Assembly (NCBI GenBank): GCA_946803715.1
Contig: CAMPET010000306.1
Span: forward strand, 30,808 to 80,123
Direction of reading: 5' to 3'
DNA: 49,316 bases
DNA from: Beroe ovata
Lineage: Eukaryota > Ctenophora > Nuda > Beroida > Beroidae
A program made the position numbers and the translations under genes. The notes below the pieces were generated by a model. That model ran no database searches. It worked only from the letters and a program-made list of their open reading frames with translations, and had not been told where the DNA came from. Of this stretch, positions 1 through 13,300 are shown one piece after another; within the stretch, counting starts at the first letter, position 1; every line of letters begins with the position of its first letter.

Positions 1-310
1 AATGGCCACCATAACCCCTTATCCACCAAAAACGTGTCAGTTTCAGTGAGCATTTGAGGATAGCTCCCAATCGGATAGACCGATTGACTTGAAACTTCTA
101 CCATAGCTCAAGGACCATTAGAAACTCGGACGACCAAGATTTCACGTCAATCCGACAACCAGTTCCTAAGTCAAGGGCAGACACAACCCTTTAGCTCCCA
201 AACTGATAGTCTAATCGACTTGAAACTTCTACCATAGCTCAAGGACCATTAAAAACTCGGACAACCAAAATTTCACGTCAATCCGATAATCGGTTCTCAA
301 GTCTGCCGGA
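1..310. repeat. Copies of the 172-bp repeat family (two diverged units)
   Basis: Two diverged units begin near 56 and 186. They share the phrases ACTTGAAACTTCTA, CTCAAGGACCATTA and ATTTCACGTCAATCCGA with the tandem array at 40316-40790. Spacing between comparable points here is about 130 bp rather than 172, so one unit is shortened. The copies sit just 3' of the donor of gene A exon 48. No coding potential is evident. Confidence 0.7.
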
Positions 311-343
311 GCAGACTACCTATTGATAGTCTCAGAGACTAAC

Positions 344-1017
344 CTGCAGGGCAGGCTGTAGATATGGGACTTCCCTCGGCACACCACGCCCCTCTAGGGC
401 ACACCACAGCTGTGGGTGTGGTGGAGCCAGAGGGACAGTAGTACCCGGCTGTGCACTTCTTAGTGGCTGCTACCATACCCGTCTCACTGTGCAGGGAGAG
501 GGGAGCTGTGTTAGTGAGACAGTGATGAAAAGCTTAAATCAAGAGGGAATGATAGCTATTTGACAAGAAAGTAAAAACAATTATTTTTCCCGAGATTAAT
601 GAAAAAAGGCATTATCAATCACTTCGATCTGACTCACTCGCAGTAGAACCCTGCCGTACACTCTGTACACTGGTCCTCCTCCTCTAGCCTCGTGGTAGAG
701 GAGAATGTACCCGCGGGACACGGGTGTTGTTTTGGGGTGGATGTGCCCACAGTGCAGTAGTGACCTGCCGGGCACACGCCTGTGGGAGAGAGAGATGGAT
801 GGGTTTATGAAGGAGAAACTGAGTTTATGAAGGAGTAGCTGAGTGGACATTTGACGGAACAGATTGGATCGAATGACATCTGTGCAATGTGTGATTATGT
901 GGGAGAGATGTGTGATTGTGTGAAAGATGTGTGACGACTCACCTGACCCGGTACTACCATCAGGGGGATCAGAACGTGTTGCTCCAGTTGTACACCAATA
1001 CCCTGCCGCACATGTTC
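344..1017 (-). CDS. Gene A exons 46-48 (3'-most visible part)
   Basis: Exons: 943-1017 (1 to 1; CAAGYWCTTGATRSD), 638-779 (1 to 2; VCPAGHYCTVGTST, then CTECTAGFYCE) and 344-486 (2 to 1; KCTAGYYCPSGSTTPT). The acceptor of exon 48 is placed after CTGCACAG at 487-489, because that choice matches the phase-2 end of exon 47. An alternative AG at 470-471 would break phase. Exon 48 ends with a good GTTAGT donor, so the gene continues beyond the left edge of the window. Confidence 0.8.
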
Positions 1018-4000
1018 CTGAGAGTATAGTAGAGTGAGAGAGGCGAGGATTATAAGTATTGCAGTGTACTGACCTCCAGAAGATCATAGTTCTTGAGTTG
1101 CGTTTTGTGGCAGGGTTTTTCGCGACATTCCAGTGCCCTATAAATTTGCCACCGAAAATCATACTTTCTTCATTGAGTACCTGTTGTTTGGGCAGGGGTT
1201 GATCCATCGCAGTATTTCCCTGCTGGACATGCACTACAATCATCAGCCTCCTCCAACCTGGCATGAAGATGGGTGTGTCAATAGCGTGGTGTCATTGAGT
1301 CATTGTGGGGATCATTATGATTATCGATCATGATGGTGTCAAGTAAGAAGAGTGATAAGCAGTTGCAAAGCTCGCTCTCAACTATAAACAATTGACCAGA
1401 AGCTTGATAATAGGTGTCAACTTAATTCCTAGCGCCTACCATTATTATAAATGAACTGTTAGTTACAATTTTACTTGTAATTACCTACTGTAATAATCGA
1501 TAGTTTATGTCGACAGTATGATAATTGCTAGGTGCCCTCGTGCCAATTCCAGGCAAAATATTAATTGTAAGCTTGTTAATTAGTTGAGTGACTGCAAGTA
1601 GTATAGCATAAACGATAAACAACCCAGACTGCCAATTAAATCTCACTCTGATTCTTTACCGCGCCGTTATTCGTTAACCTTACCCTATCAAAACAATTCC
1701 GTACCCAAAATAAACCGATCATCGACCACACAATATCGACCCAACATCAAACCCTATACTACCTCGTTGTTTCCCCGTATGTTCCTGCTGGACAAGGATT
1801 CTTGTTCTGGACGTCAGTTCCCTCTGGACAGAAATATCCAACGGGACAGTAGAATGCTTCAACTGCTAGAGCTACGTCAGTTCCTGAAGTGCAAGACAAG
1901 AACTGATAGGTGTCATTTGTGACTGTTTCTAGAAAGAAACTTCCGGCAATGCAGTTGCCAACACAGCTGTCTTTTCCAAAACAATTCATTTACGAGAATT
2001 AGGATTCTAAAAATAGAAGTCCTTAAAGTAACCTAGCAACATGTATCCTAAAACATCTCCCCTACCTGATTGGTCACAGAAGAACCCTGCTGGACATGGT
2101 ATACAGGACGCCATGCCCGCCTCGGGCTGGTACTGTCCACTTGGGCACCTGGTGGAATGATATGCGGATATTTAGTTAATTACGCCTTCCGCAAATATTT
2201 TGATGGAGCCACGCATAACATTGAGGCATAAACTGATATCTTTGCGCAGATGACTGATGACTGAAGACCTCAGTCACCTAACAGTTTTTGAGAATTAGAG
2301 CGCTTGTCTCTTGACTCTTGAGGCTGAGACTGGCGTCTATATGCGCAATCTACTGTCTTGTTTATCCTTCCCTAATCCTTCATCTCAATCTCCCCCTCAA
2401 CCCCTATATACTCCTTTATAAATAGGGTCACATTTTTCCAGTATTTACTATTCTGCTCGGGCAACCCAAAATTAGCAAACAGACAGCTGGTCAGATAAGA
2501 ATAATTTGACAGGCAATTCTTCAAAGGTTATACCTACATAACCGGGTAATTTTGTCAAATAATTAGCATAATTTTCTTCTGATAAACGATTTTGGAGGGC
2601 TCGAAAATCAATCATTAGTTTACTGAAAAGTATTATCTCGCTCTTTTTAAAGTATTTGATATTTCACAACTCTATCCTCATATCACAATCTTATTACGAA
2701 TTGCCCAGAGTCCTGCTCCTTTGCAAAGTTATTCTGCTCACCTGACCGGTTCAGAACTCCCAGTTGGACATTGATAGCCCAGATCACACTCGTTCTGTTT
2801 AAACTGGGTCGACTTGGTGGGACAGTAGTAGCCTGCTGAACATTCCTTACCAACTACCGATGACATACCTGAAAAGATAAACGTCATTTTCACGTCATAT
2901 GAGCTCATGAAACCACGCCCTAAACCCCGGGTAAATCCGAGACATGAGTCGTTAAGATATACATCAATTAGAGAGTTCCGAAATTTACGTCATCATGACA
3001 AACCATGTGTGACGTCACTTCTATATTCTGTAGCTTTTATATTGTGTAAGTTATAATTATCAATCTTTTAACAGAGAGGTTATCAATGATATTATGGTCA
3101 GTAGCTATATAATATCTTGAACTACCGTAACACGGGTACATTTCTGTCAAAAATCAGTTCATTCCACAAAATAACTTCGGTCACACTGCTCATCGAAGTG
3201 TGTCAAGCCTGAGAGCTCACACATTTTGAGGTTTCTTTTTCGAAACGCATTATAAACTTGACGACTAGGCTCCAATCAATCTACTCATGCAATGTTTGAG
3301 CGGCGGTAAGTGGCGCATGTCAGAACATATTACGCCGTTATCGCGCGAAACTTTAAACACTATAAGACATACACTCTCTACTAGTTAAAACCATATTCTT
3401 GTGTGCCGACAATATTTATCATTCCTGCAAAATCCATTAAAAATTTAAATCAGGTAGGAAAACTTTACAAACCATTGCTGCTGACAGTTTTGATGTTTTA
3501 CAGTATTATGTCATCCTTCCTTTTCTTTAAACCAATTTTAATTTTATTTAAGCGATAGTGATTTTCTTATATTCTTTAACTTGAACCGCCCACAACATAA
3601 TATATTGTCGGTACTACACCCCTCAGAATTCGGTTTTACAAATGTTAAACTGAATAAAATGTGTTTGTTTAAAAGTTTTCCGCTCGAGGGATAATCCGTT
3701 GATATGAAGCCAGTTCGGCACACACATACACATTACACACACGAACTTATTATTCTCGCGTGGTAAATTCATTTATTTAACCCCAATTCTTCTTAGGCAA
3801 AATTCATCGCATTTCTCTCAATATCTCCTTCGATTTGACCCATTTGATTATCGGTTTTTTCTACACAATATACAGAAATTAGTCTTTCCATGTTCGAATG
3901 TTCGATATACCAATCCCTGGACTCCTTGTGTCCCCCTAAACCCATGTGTCTCTCTCACTTCTGTCACCCCTACACTCTCAGCCCCCCACAGTATGATATA

Positions 4001-4285
4001 CTACAGATGCATATCCCTACTCACGTGTAGCTGTCACAACTTCACCCCTTCTCCTAGCAAAGACCAGCACTCACTAACCATGATAACCACACTAATCATC
4101 TATCGGTTTATCGTAATCGATATAATGTGGCATATGTAAGAACTCATAATCATAGAATTTATAGCAAGTAGATTTGTTATCAATAATACGCGCGTGCAAC
4201 ACGTTTGTTTTTCCTGGGAAACCGTAGAGGGTACAGCTATCCCCCCTTTCTCTCTCTCTCTCTCTCCCTCTCTCTCTCNGAGAGA

Positions 4286-4323
<38 letters not shown>

Positions 4324-7300
4324 ATCAGTATACCGACCCCCGGGAATATGATGCATTGTCTTAGGGATAGCCGAAGCCAGTTAAGCTACCCCGCGCCTAG
4401 AAGTGATTTCGGTAGTAATGTCTAATGTCGGCAAGATTTGAGATACGATGAGAGAGAGTTAGTTAATTCTCTTTTGACTCTGTTTACAAATGAAAATACG
4501 TCTTTATTTGCGATCAATTTCGTCGTTCAACGACATCGTCAGGCTCAAATTTGATTGTATAAAGTAGTGTTGTAGGTATTTGAGATACCTATACTTATAG
4601 TAGTCAGCCAATGGCGAGACAGCTTTGTGCAAATCAGGGATTATATTTGTGCAAATCTCAGTATCAGGGATTATAGATATCAGATAATTCCTCTTGATTT
4701 CCTCGTAAGATTTGTTTTCCAACGCTCTATAATGTGAATTTCCAAGTACTGAAGTGAAATATCTGTAAGATGTTCATGAATTTGTGCATTTTGAGTTGTG
4801 AGAATCTTATCGAATAATATCACCGGAAATGATACTGTCATCCTGTCATAATTAATAATTATTGACTGTCACGTCAGTACGTAACCGTAACCGGTACCCA
4901 ACCCCATTTATTGTGGCACTGACAGGAACCTATAGTGACAGCTGGCTGTCATTTGATATTCTAGTGTTGGTTTCATCAATTCAAGTATATTATACTTGTC
5001 AAATAATCATGACAGCCTCTCAAACTGTTTTGTGCTAATCCATAATTCGTTAATAATTTGTTAAATTATATGTTTCCAAATTTACGATCTTGGCAATAAT
5101 TTTGAACTGTTTGACAAATCCTAATTGTCAATAGCGCAATACTGTTGTTTATAGTAGTCTCTAATTATGGAGACAGTCTCCATCGGCTACCGAACAAGAT
5201 TTATATGATTCGTGGCAGATTTGCACAATAAACAGCCCATTGACAGCTCCTCAAAATAATCTCGAAACTTTAACATCCACTGCTATTTTAACTCTGGTTT
5301 TGTCATTTTGTAGACTTGATGATACCGTCGCGTATGACGATATTGCAGCTAAGCTGAAATTCATGTTTCCAGATGTTGCAATTTCCGCACGGATTGAGGG
5401 CTCATAATATGACACCTACTATAATGTCAGAAGCGTCTATATATCTCCGACTCAATAATTGCAGACTTAATTCAGCGTCTAATTTCTACTCAATATAGTG
5501 AGGCTTTATGGTCATGGTGGAATATTAGAGACTTTTGCCTTCAACTTGATATCATAGTAAGAGTGTCAATCTGTCATCTGTGCTCGAACGAGTTTGATAT
5601 TATCTCTCAGACTATTGGAGATACCGGGTTATTGAATGGCGACTGGCTGATCCCAGATGTCACTGATAACACATATTACTCTTCTCCTTTAGAGCAATTT
5701 CCACAAAAACCCCTCTCTCCCTATGAAACATTTGTTTAGACGTCAGCACACTCCCTTACCAACTCCCAGAAATTAAAGGGGTCATATGTCATCCTGTGAA
5801 CCTTGCTAATTTCGAAATCCTGCGTGCGCTTCCATTCTGACTCTAATTATTATTGCACCACGGAACATTTATTTCATACAACATCTATCTCCTATAGATA
5901 GAGGAGAGGGCTGTCAAATTATGCCTAAGACATAGGAAATTTAGACGAAATTTTAGATAACTTCACCTCTCTCTCTTCATATCTCATACGCAATATGGAG
6001 ATGGTAATTTCAACTCCCTCTCCTCCCCAGTCCCCTCATAAATTTGATGAACTGCACGCGCCATATTGTGTATTTGACGCTTCTCACTTGATGAGTGTCG
6101 GAGTGTTGATGTTTCTGGTTGTGAATTGCACGTCTTGTTTCTAAATTGCAGGGCTGTCTGCCGCATGAATCTCATCTCATCATACACGTCTATCTCAATC
6201 CTTGCCTCACTTTCTAATTAGCAGCGATGATTTGTTAGAATTCTTATCTTCGACAATATGACCTCACGGTGAGGCCTTCTTCAGCTATGGCCTATGCAAC
6301 AAACGTCGCGATGTTCATTATTCATGGGAAACATGAATATGGGAATTTTGATGAACTTGACACACCTAGCTGACCCCAGTCCTATCCTAAATCACGTGAT
6401 CTGTGACAGCTCAAATTTGGTCAGTTTCACAGCGAGACATACAAATTTCAACGCATTTTGTTCCGTTGAGTATATGCTAAATTCTGGGTAAGGTCATCAG
6501 AAACGTTCCGCGTTATGTCTCGGCTACCACAGCAATTAGTACCATACATAATGCCAATTAAGTATGCTGAGATAATCAATTAGAAGGTAATTATGTAATT
6601 AGTTAAGTGCTCAAACATATCCTGAAGTAACACACTCGTCATCGATGTGACCGATGAGTCGTTGGGCATAAAAACGAATAATTTTAGCTGTAATAATATT
6701 TTTTGTCGCTCGCATATTGCGTCGAGAATATTGGTTCATTTTTCTATAATTTTGGTTCTTTTTCATCGCGTAACATGAGTAACCGGTAGTGTGGTGGTTT
6801 ATTGATCGATCTCGATACCAGTACTTACCGTCCCTATTATCTCAGTTTAGTGTCCACCACTAACGAGTAGGTACTTACCTTCAGTATCACAGTAGTATCC
6901 CTGTGGACAATCCAGACATTCCGTCTCCTCTGTAGCCCCCACATTGGGCATGTAAGTCCCGATTGGACACTTTGTCGGGTTTGCAGTACCTGGGAACAGG
7001 GAGGAGTCAGCTGAGGTTCTAATTTGGGTGGAATGGATTCCATGGTAACAAGGCGCTGTTGCCATGTTAAAATAATTGAAATTTCGGTTTTCTTGGNAAT
7101 TTTCTATTCGTGTTGATGAGTAGAGAGAGAGAGAGGAAGCTGTTGTCAATACCTGCAAGACAGTAGTGTCCCTGAGGACAGGACCCTCCCATGGATACTA
7201 TGCTAGGAGTGGGGCTAGTGGATCCCTCTAGACAGTAGTACCCAGCTGAACACTGAAATATGGGGGAGGTTAGGACAGTTGAAGAGAAGCTCTTGCAGTT

Positions 7301-10300
7301 TTAAGTGCTTCGGTCATAGTTTTCCTTATAGTAAGAGGCGCTAGCTATCATAGTTATCGATCTAGCAATTCTAGCTACTTAACTTGTTTATAGAATAAGA
7401 AACTTAACTTGTTTATAGAATAAGAAACAGTGCGGTAGGTACGTGCTATCAACCGTAGTCGAGCGTTTAATAGATACCCGTATAAAGCATCGTTATAAAA
7501 CCCATACAATATAGTGAAAGTCTTACAATCCATCGCACTCAGTTACATTTCTGTGGAAAATAACACAAGTACCAGATACAGACAGGCAAATACTCGTCTC
7601 ACTTGAATGAATTCGCACCAAGGTCTTGAGAAAGGTTGATGTTAGGTCGTACCAGTGCGTGAAATAGGCGCTCACACTTATAGTTTAAAAACTCGACTTG
7701 CTTTTTCTGGAGCATGTATGTTCCAGGCACATTTCTATAGACCCCACGCATTATAATTCGCAGTTTAATTCATGCGTGCGGCATTCTTTATGCCGAATAA
7801 ACACATTTCCGACCCAAGTACTACGCGTCAACAACTTCCCATGACAACATAGCACGTAGAGCTACGTCAACATTATCCATGTTGCTATAGCAACATATTA
7901 CATGCGTTTCCATGGTAACCTATGATTATTTGCTATACATCCGGTGTTAATAAAGCGTAGAGTTACTCACTTAAAGACGTGCGAAAGAAGCGCATTATGC
8001 AACATTATTACATTTTCACCGATTCCTGTCGACAGGAATAATATCGGAACTGTATCAGAAACGAAAGTACCCTGTGTTTCCAGCGTTACAGTCTGCTGAT
8101 ATCGTAACAGGAAGAATGAACCTTCACGGTAGTGTATAAAACAGTGTTTAAACTTTCAACTCCAGCTTTGAATTTTATAAACTAGCAATGATAAACAGGT
8201 GCGATGCCTTTAATAATACTTCAAGGACTTTTAATGCTTCATGAAGTTGACTGGAACATACTTTTTGTTGTGTTTCAGGCAACGAATTGAGAAACTAGGT
8301 TTCTGTTTTGTGAAAAAAGCGTTCATTTTCTTTGATAATTCATCTTCCGTACTGCCTTAGCTTTTGTTACTCTGTTAAAGACAGCCATCTATCGTACAGA
8401 ACAATAACAGTGCCTTCAGTCCCTGGCTGCTAGATATAAACGCCATTTAACCGAACATCAAGACCCTTTCACCCTTTGTTCTGGTTTTAAACAATCGATG
8501 AGACCCAAAACCGTGACGTCATAATTACGATGAATTATCAATTACTCCTACATTATAAAGGAGCATATTGGAGGGCGTCTTCCGACCACTTCTCACTGTA
8601 AACCACTGCAAGTAAAACTTATATATGGCATGGTTAGTGTGTAAACAATAGCATCCATTTCACGCGCCCCTATCTGAACCTCGGGTGAAGTATTCACGTG
8701 CTAATATTCGTGTAGGAGACCAGATGTTTGGGGGTAAAAGTGTTCGTCTAACACTCACATGTCATTGTTATTATGCTTCCTGGCATAATATAATCTAGGT
8801 GTCGCGAAAAAATGTTCAAAAAAGTTGAGGCATCGCAAGATACTTTGAAAAACTTTTAGCTCGTTTTTGTGTCCATATATCGATTCTCAGATAGCAAAAA
8901 CATAAATTTGGGCTATATACTCGCTAACCAGGTGTTCCTGCAGCATAATACCAATAGATTCAGTCAAATTATCACAAACAAACCCTCAAATTACAGCCAC
9001 ATTGGTAACTATACTAATAACAATCACACCACTGATACATGCATGATGCGTGAACAGGCTTGGTAGTATGACGTCACTTAGCGTTGATATGACGTCACAA
9101 GAGCATACGATTATATTGGCAGATATGGGATGAAGTGTGTGTGTGTGGTGTCGATTGTTGCTTCGGCCGATTTTGTTTGTGTAACCTATAGATGTTTGAG
9201 ATTTCATAATTTACTTCAGTAACTTTTTTGTGAGCATGCCTTGAGTGTTTACCACGTTTGCCTCTTCTTCAAAGAGGCCGTTTTTCACTTATATGTTGGA
9301 TGGATCGGATATTCAACTTCTTATCCTATGATCGCGTATGATCTCTTCTTAACGTTGAAGTTCTACTTCTTATCTCAAGATTATCATGCCCTTCTCCCCT
9401 CATGACGTCACGCAGTGTGCACCAATAGCACGCTCTGCTAACACATGGGTGCCGACAGCATTATCACGCCGCTGATAACACAAGTAGTGTGATACACGGG
9501 GGAGTGAGGGGGTGTGAGCATTACATAGGTTTAGTAATAGTGGATTGTTCGAGAACAATTTGGGCAGATGCCACGTATGGTTGCTATCGACAACAATTCA
9601 CGATGCTCAGACGTTAAGTAGCAACCGTTGCCAAGTCAGTAGATCAGTTCAGTTGATTTCTTGCAACCCATGTCGGATTGCTCCAAAATAACTGGTGATG
9701 ATCCGTTTGTTACCATGGTGATTCGTCATATGTTGCTGTTGCCATAGCAACATATCTCCTTATTATCAAACACATACACCCACACTTTGTCGATATGAAC
9801 CAATAACAACATCTGTTTCCTCAGATACACACACACACACACACCTACACTTCATCTGATATATCCCGATCTATCACTTTTCCTCTAATAATTATCGGTA
9901 ATTACCATGATCTAGGGTTGGGTTATTATCACCTCGCAGCAATTACCTTCTTCAGAATACCATATGATATATCATGATTTGTCCTAATTAGGTTACGGGT
10001 AATTATCTCTTCGTCCTAGTAGGTTCTCATAGCAGGTGTTTTCTCGGTTAAGGTTTGTACTAGGTACGTCAACTTCATATATCAGTTTCTTCAGTCAAAC
10101 TATAATAGCATGTTCGTTGAATCTTCCAATGTAAATTATACCGACTTGTCATTTTGCTATCTTTCATCATTTGGCTGTTTTTCATCAGAAAGGGTGGAAC
10201 AGTATTATTGTGCAGTCATGGGCAGTCAATCACTGCCCCCCCTAAAGTGCCCCCTTACAGTAATAAAGCTCCACCCACCTATTGAATCCTATAATAGTAT

Positions 10301-13300
10301 CCCCATGTGAAAGTGACAAAACTGCCGGGTCGTTAACTTAAACTACTATATATTATTGTGGTGATTTATTATTAATCTCACACCATATATTAGTAGTAGG
10401 AGAGCGTCATATACCGCGGCATTTTGTGCATAATTTGTTGGATTGCTCTTAACAATTTAACAATTTGGTGACATAATGATATGTTTCTTGTGAGAACCAC
10501 TTTTGGTCGTCCAACTGTTAAATTGTTTGGTGCGGCTTTGTGTTACTTTAACCTAACCATTCGAACATTACATTACGATTTCACGGAAAGATAGCGTCAA
10601 AAGATGCCGGCATATTCAAATTGGCCAGTCAATATTGTCGTACGGTCTATTTTGTGAACAATCAAATAGTTCTTTCCTTGGTGAAATTTGTTTTAGAATT
10701 TGATAGTGTCGCTCCGGCTTGAGTTGAAATGTCAAAATGTCTGCATCAAAATCGGACATCTTAGAATTTCTTTGTCCAGCTCATGTAAGGTGTCTGCTTC
10801 GAAAATATTACATTGCGCTTTCATTGGGTACGATTGTTGTGATAACACGCAACCGAAATATTTGGTTGAGTTCAAATAATAAACTCATTCCTTCCGCTGT
10901 TTTCTCGGAAACTTTCAAAATTATTTTTGATAATGGGTAAAACGTTTGATAACCATTCTGTGAAAACACAACCCTTTGTTTGGTTTTATTATTCTAATCC
11001 TTCCCATCTCTAATAGCAAGCATCATGTTGGAAGTTGGGCACTGGGAACAGATAAACCGATACGAGGATGTCACACTGGCAGAGCAAGTCATTTTCGTCA
11101 TTGTCAACATTTTCATCATATTCGTCGGGTTTTTCGGTGAGTCATGGTATCAAGACTCTCTTTGAGTGTCATACATCATTATTGAAACGAATAATGTTCT
11201 CCTCCACATCGCACTGACACCATAATTGGACGACAGGACTTAACCTCAACGCCACACTAACCGTGACACATGTTAAACATTGACACCAGTGACCCTTGAC
11301 ACCACTTCTACTTGACACCACTGCTACATGGCATCACTTCTACTTGGCACCACTGCTACTTGACACCACTGCTACTTGACACCACTTCTACTTTACACCA
11401 CTGCTACTTGACACCNNNNNNNNNNNCACTGCTACTTGACACCACTGCTACTTGACACCACTGCTACTTGACACCACTGCTACTCGACATCACTGCTACT
11501 TGACACCACTTCAACTTGACACCAATTCTACTTGACACCACTGCTACTTGGCATCACTTCTACTTGACATCATCTTACAGGTAATGCTGCAGTTCTACTC
11601 GGATCTATCAAGTACAAATCTCTGAAGATGGACAAGATCAGCTTGGTATTCGTTCAGAACATTGCCATAGCCGACATGATAATCGTGGTACTGAGGTGGG
11701 TCTTCAAGGATCTAGACACCGGCGTCTTAAAACTATTTAAAGACGCCAGTCAAATAAAGAAATAAGACGCCAGCATTTTAAGACACGAGTAATCTAAGAC
11801 AACAGTTTAGTAGCGATAAGATAAGAGAGTAAGAGGAAGCTAGGCCACAAATCACAAATGCGAACACAGTTGTAGTCTGTAGATTCAAATCCTAAAGTTG
11901 AGTCAGATTCAAGGGGAGATATCGCAAAGAATGCGTGACATCACACACACACCAATATCACACCCTCTATCAGGTACATCCCCACAACAATCACACTCCT
12001 GGCAAGAAGATGGGTGTTTGGACGAGCTGGTTGTTTTATCCTGGGATTCCTAGCAAACGTCCCCTCCTGTGCAGAGATTATAACCATCACCCTCCTCTCC
12101 CTTCATCGTCTCATGGTGCTGAAGCAGACTCCCTCCCAGAGATTGTTCAACTTCGAGTACAAGTTGAGGGCGGTGAGTGACATCTGCACGTTTTCGTGCG
12201 ATTTCTCATTCATAGATCATTCTTCACATTTGATTTAAACAAAGCTCCAAATGACTTTTACTCCCTCCCTCCTCGTCACTTTCTCTCACCTCTCTCTTCT
12301 CCCGGCCAGTGTAAGATTATCATAGCGGGATGCTGGGCCTCCATGGTAGGACTCTGGCTGGTTACTGCATTCGTCGGATTCGACGTCATCCCCGGACCCA
12401 AAGCCACGACTTGCGTTATCGGGTTCTCTTGGTATGAAACGGATCATAAGACTGTCGTTCTTACTGGTGAGTTTCTCTTTCCTTACCCCGCTTACCTTTT
12501 TTGCTTACCTCGTATCTTCACATCGGAAAATCGAAGAAAATTCTGAGATGTAAGGTTAGAAGTCGCCCAAGGTTAGAAGTCACCTTAGATGTAAGGTTAG
12601 AAGTCACCTACCGAATAGCTCCTCAGGAAAGCGAGATAGGTCCAAAGTTCGACCGGGAATCGATTCAGTGTCCAAAAATACATAGAAATNCATTTGATTT
12701 AAACAAAGCTCCAAATGACTTTTGCTCCCTCCCTCCTCGTCACTTTCTCTCACCTCTCTCTTCTCCCGGTCAGTGTAAGATTATCATAGCTGGATGCTGG
12801 GCCTCCATGGTAGGTCTCTGGCTGGTTACTGCGTTTGTCGGATTTGACGTCATTCCCGGACCCAAAGCGACGACTTGCGTTATCGGGTTCTCTTGGTATG
12901 AAACGGATCATAAGACTGTCGTTCTTACAGGTGGGTTTCTCTTTGCTTTCCTCGCTTACCTGTAGTTAGAAGTCACCTACCGAACAGCTCCTCAGGAAAG
13001 CGAGATAGGGCAAAAGTTCGACCGGGAATCGATTCAGTGTCCAAAAATACATAGAAATGCGTAATATTTGTATGAAAATGGGACAAAAAATTTTCTTGGA
13101 ATTTTTGATTCGAGTATCGGTAAAAGTGAAGTGAGTGACTCCACACTTTTATACTTCGATTTCGAGGGCCTCAAATGAGGACTTTACTGGCACCAACGAC
13201 ACTATTTTTGCACCAAATCATCTCTCCTACTCTCACACTACAAGTATCAACCCTCTTAACGTTCATTTGATGTTCATACTTGCCGTGAAACCACGCCCAA

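Noticed and set aside
596-1264. 222-codon open frame on the minus strand
   Set aside because: It reads out of frame across gene A exons 45-47 and their introns. The exons in another frame carry the repeat signature and valid splice sites.
12310-12930. GPCR exon 4 and its copy as genuine alternative exons
   Set aside because: They encode identical peptides and flank an assembly N, so an unmerged haplotype is the simpler reading. It is kept as a finding to be tested.
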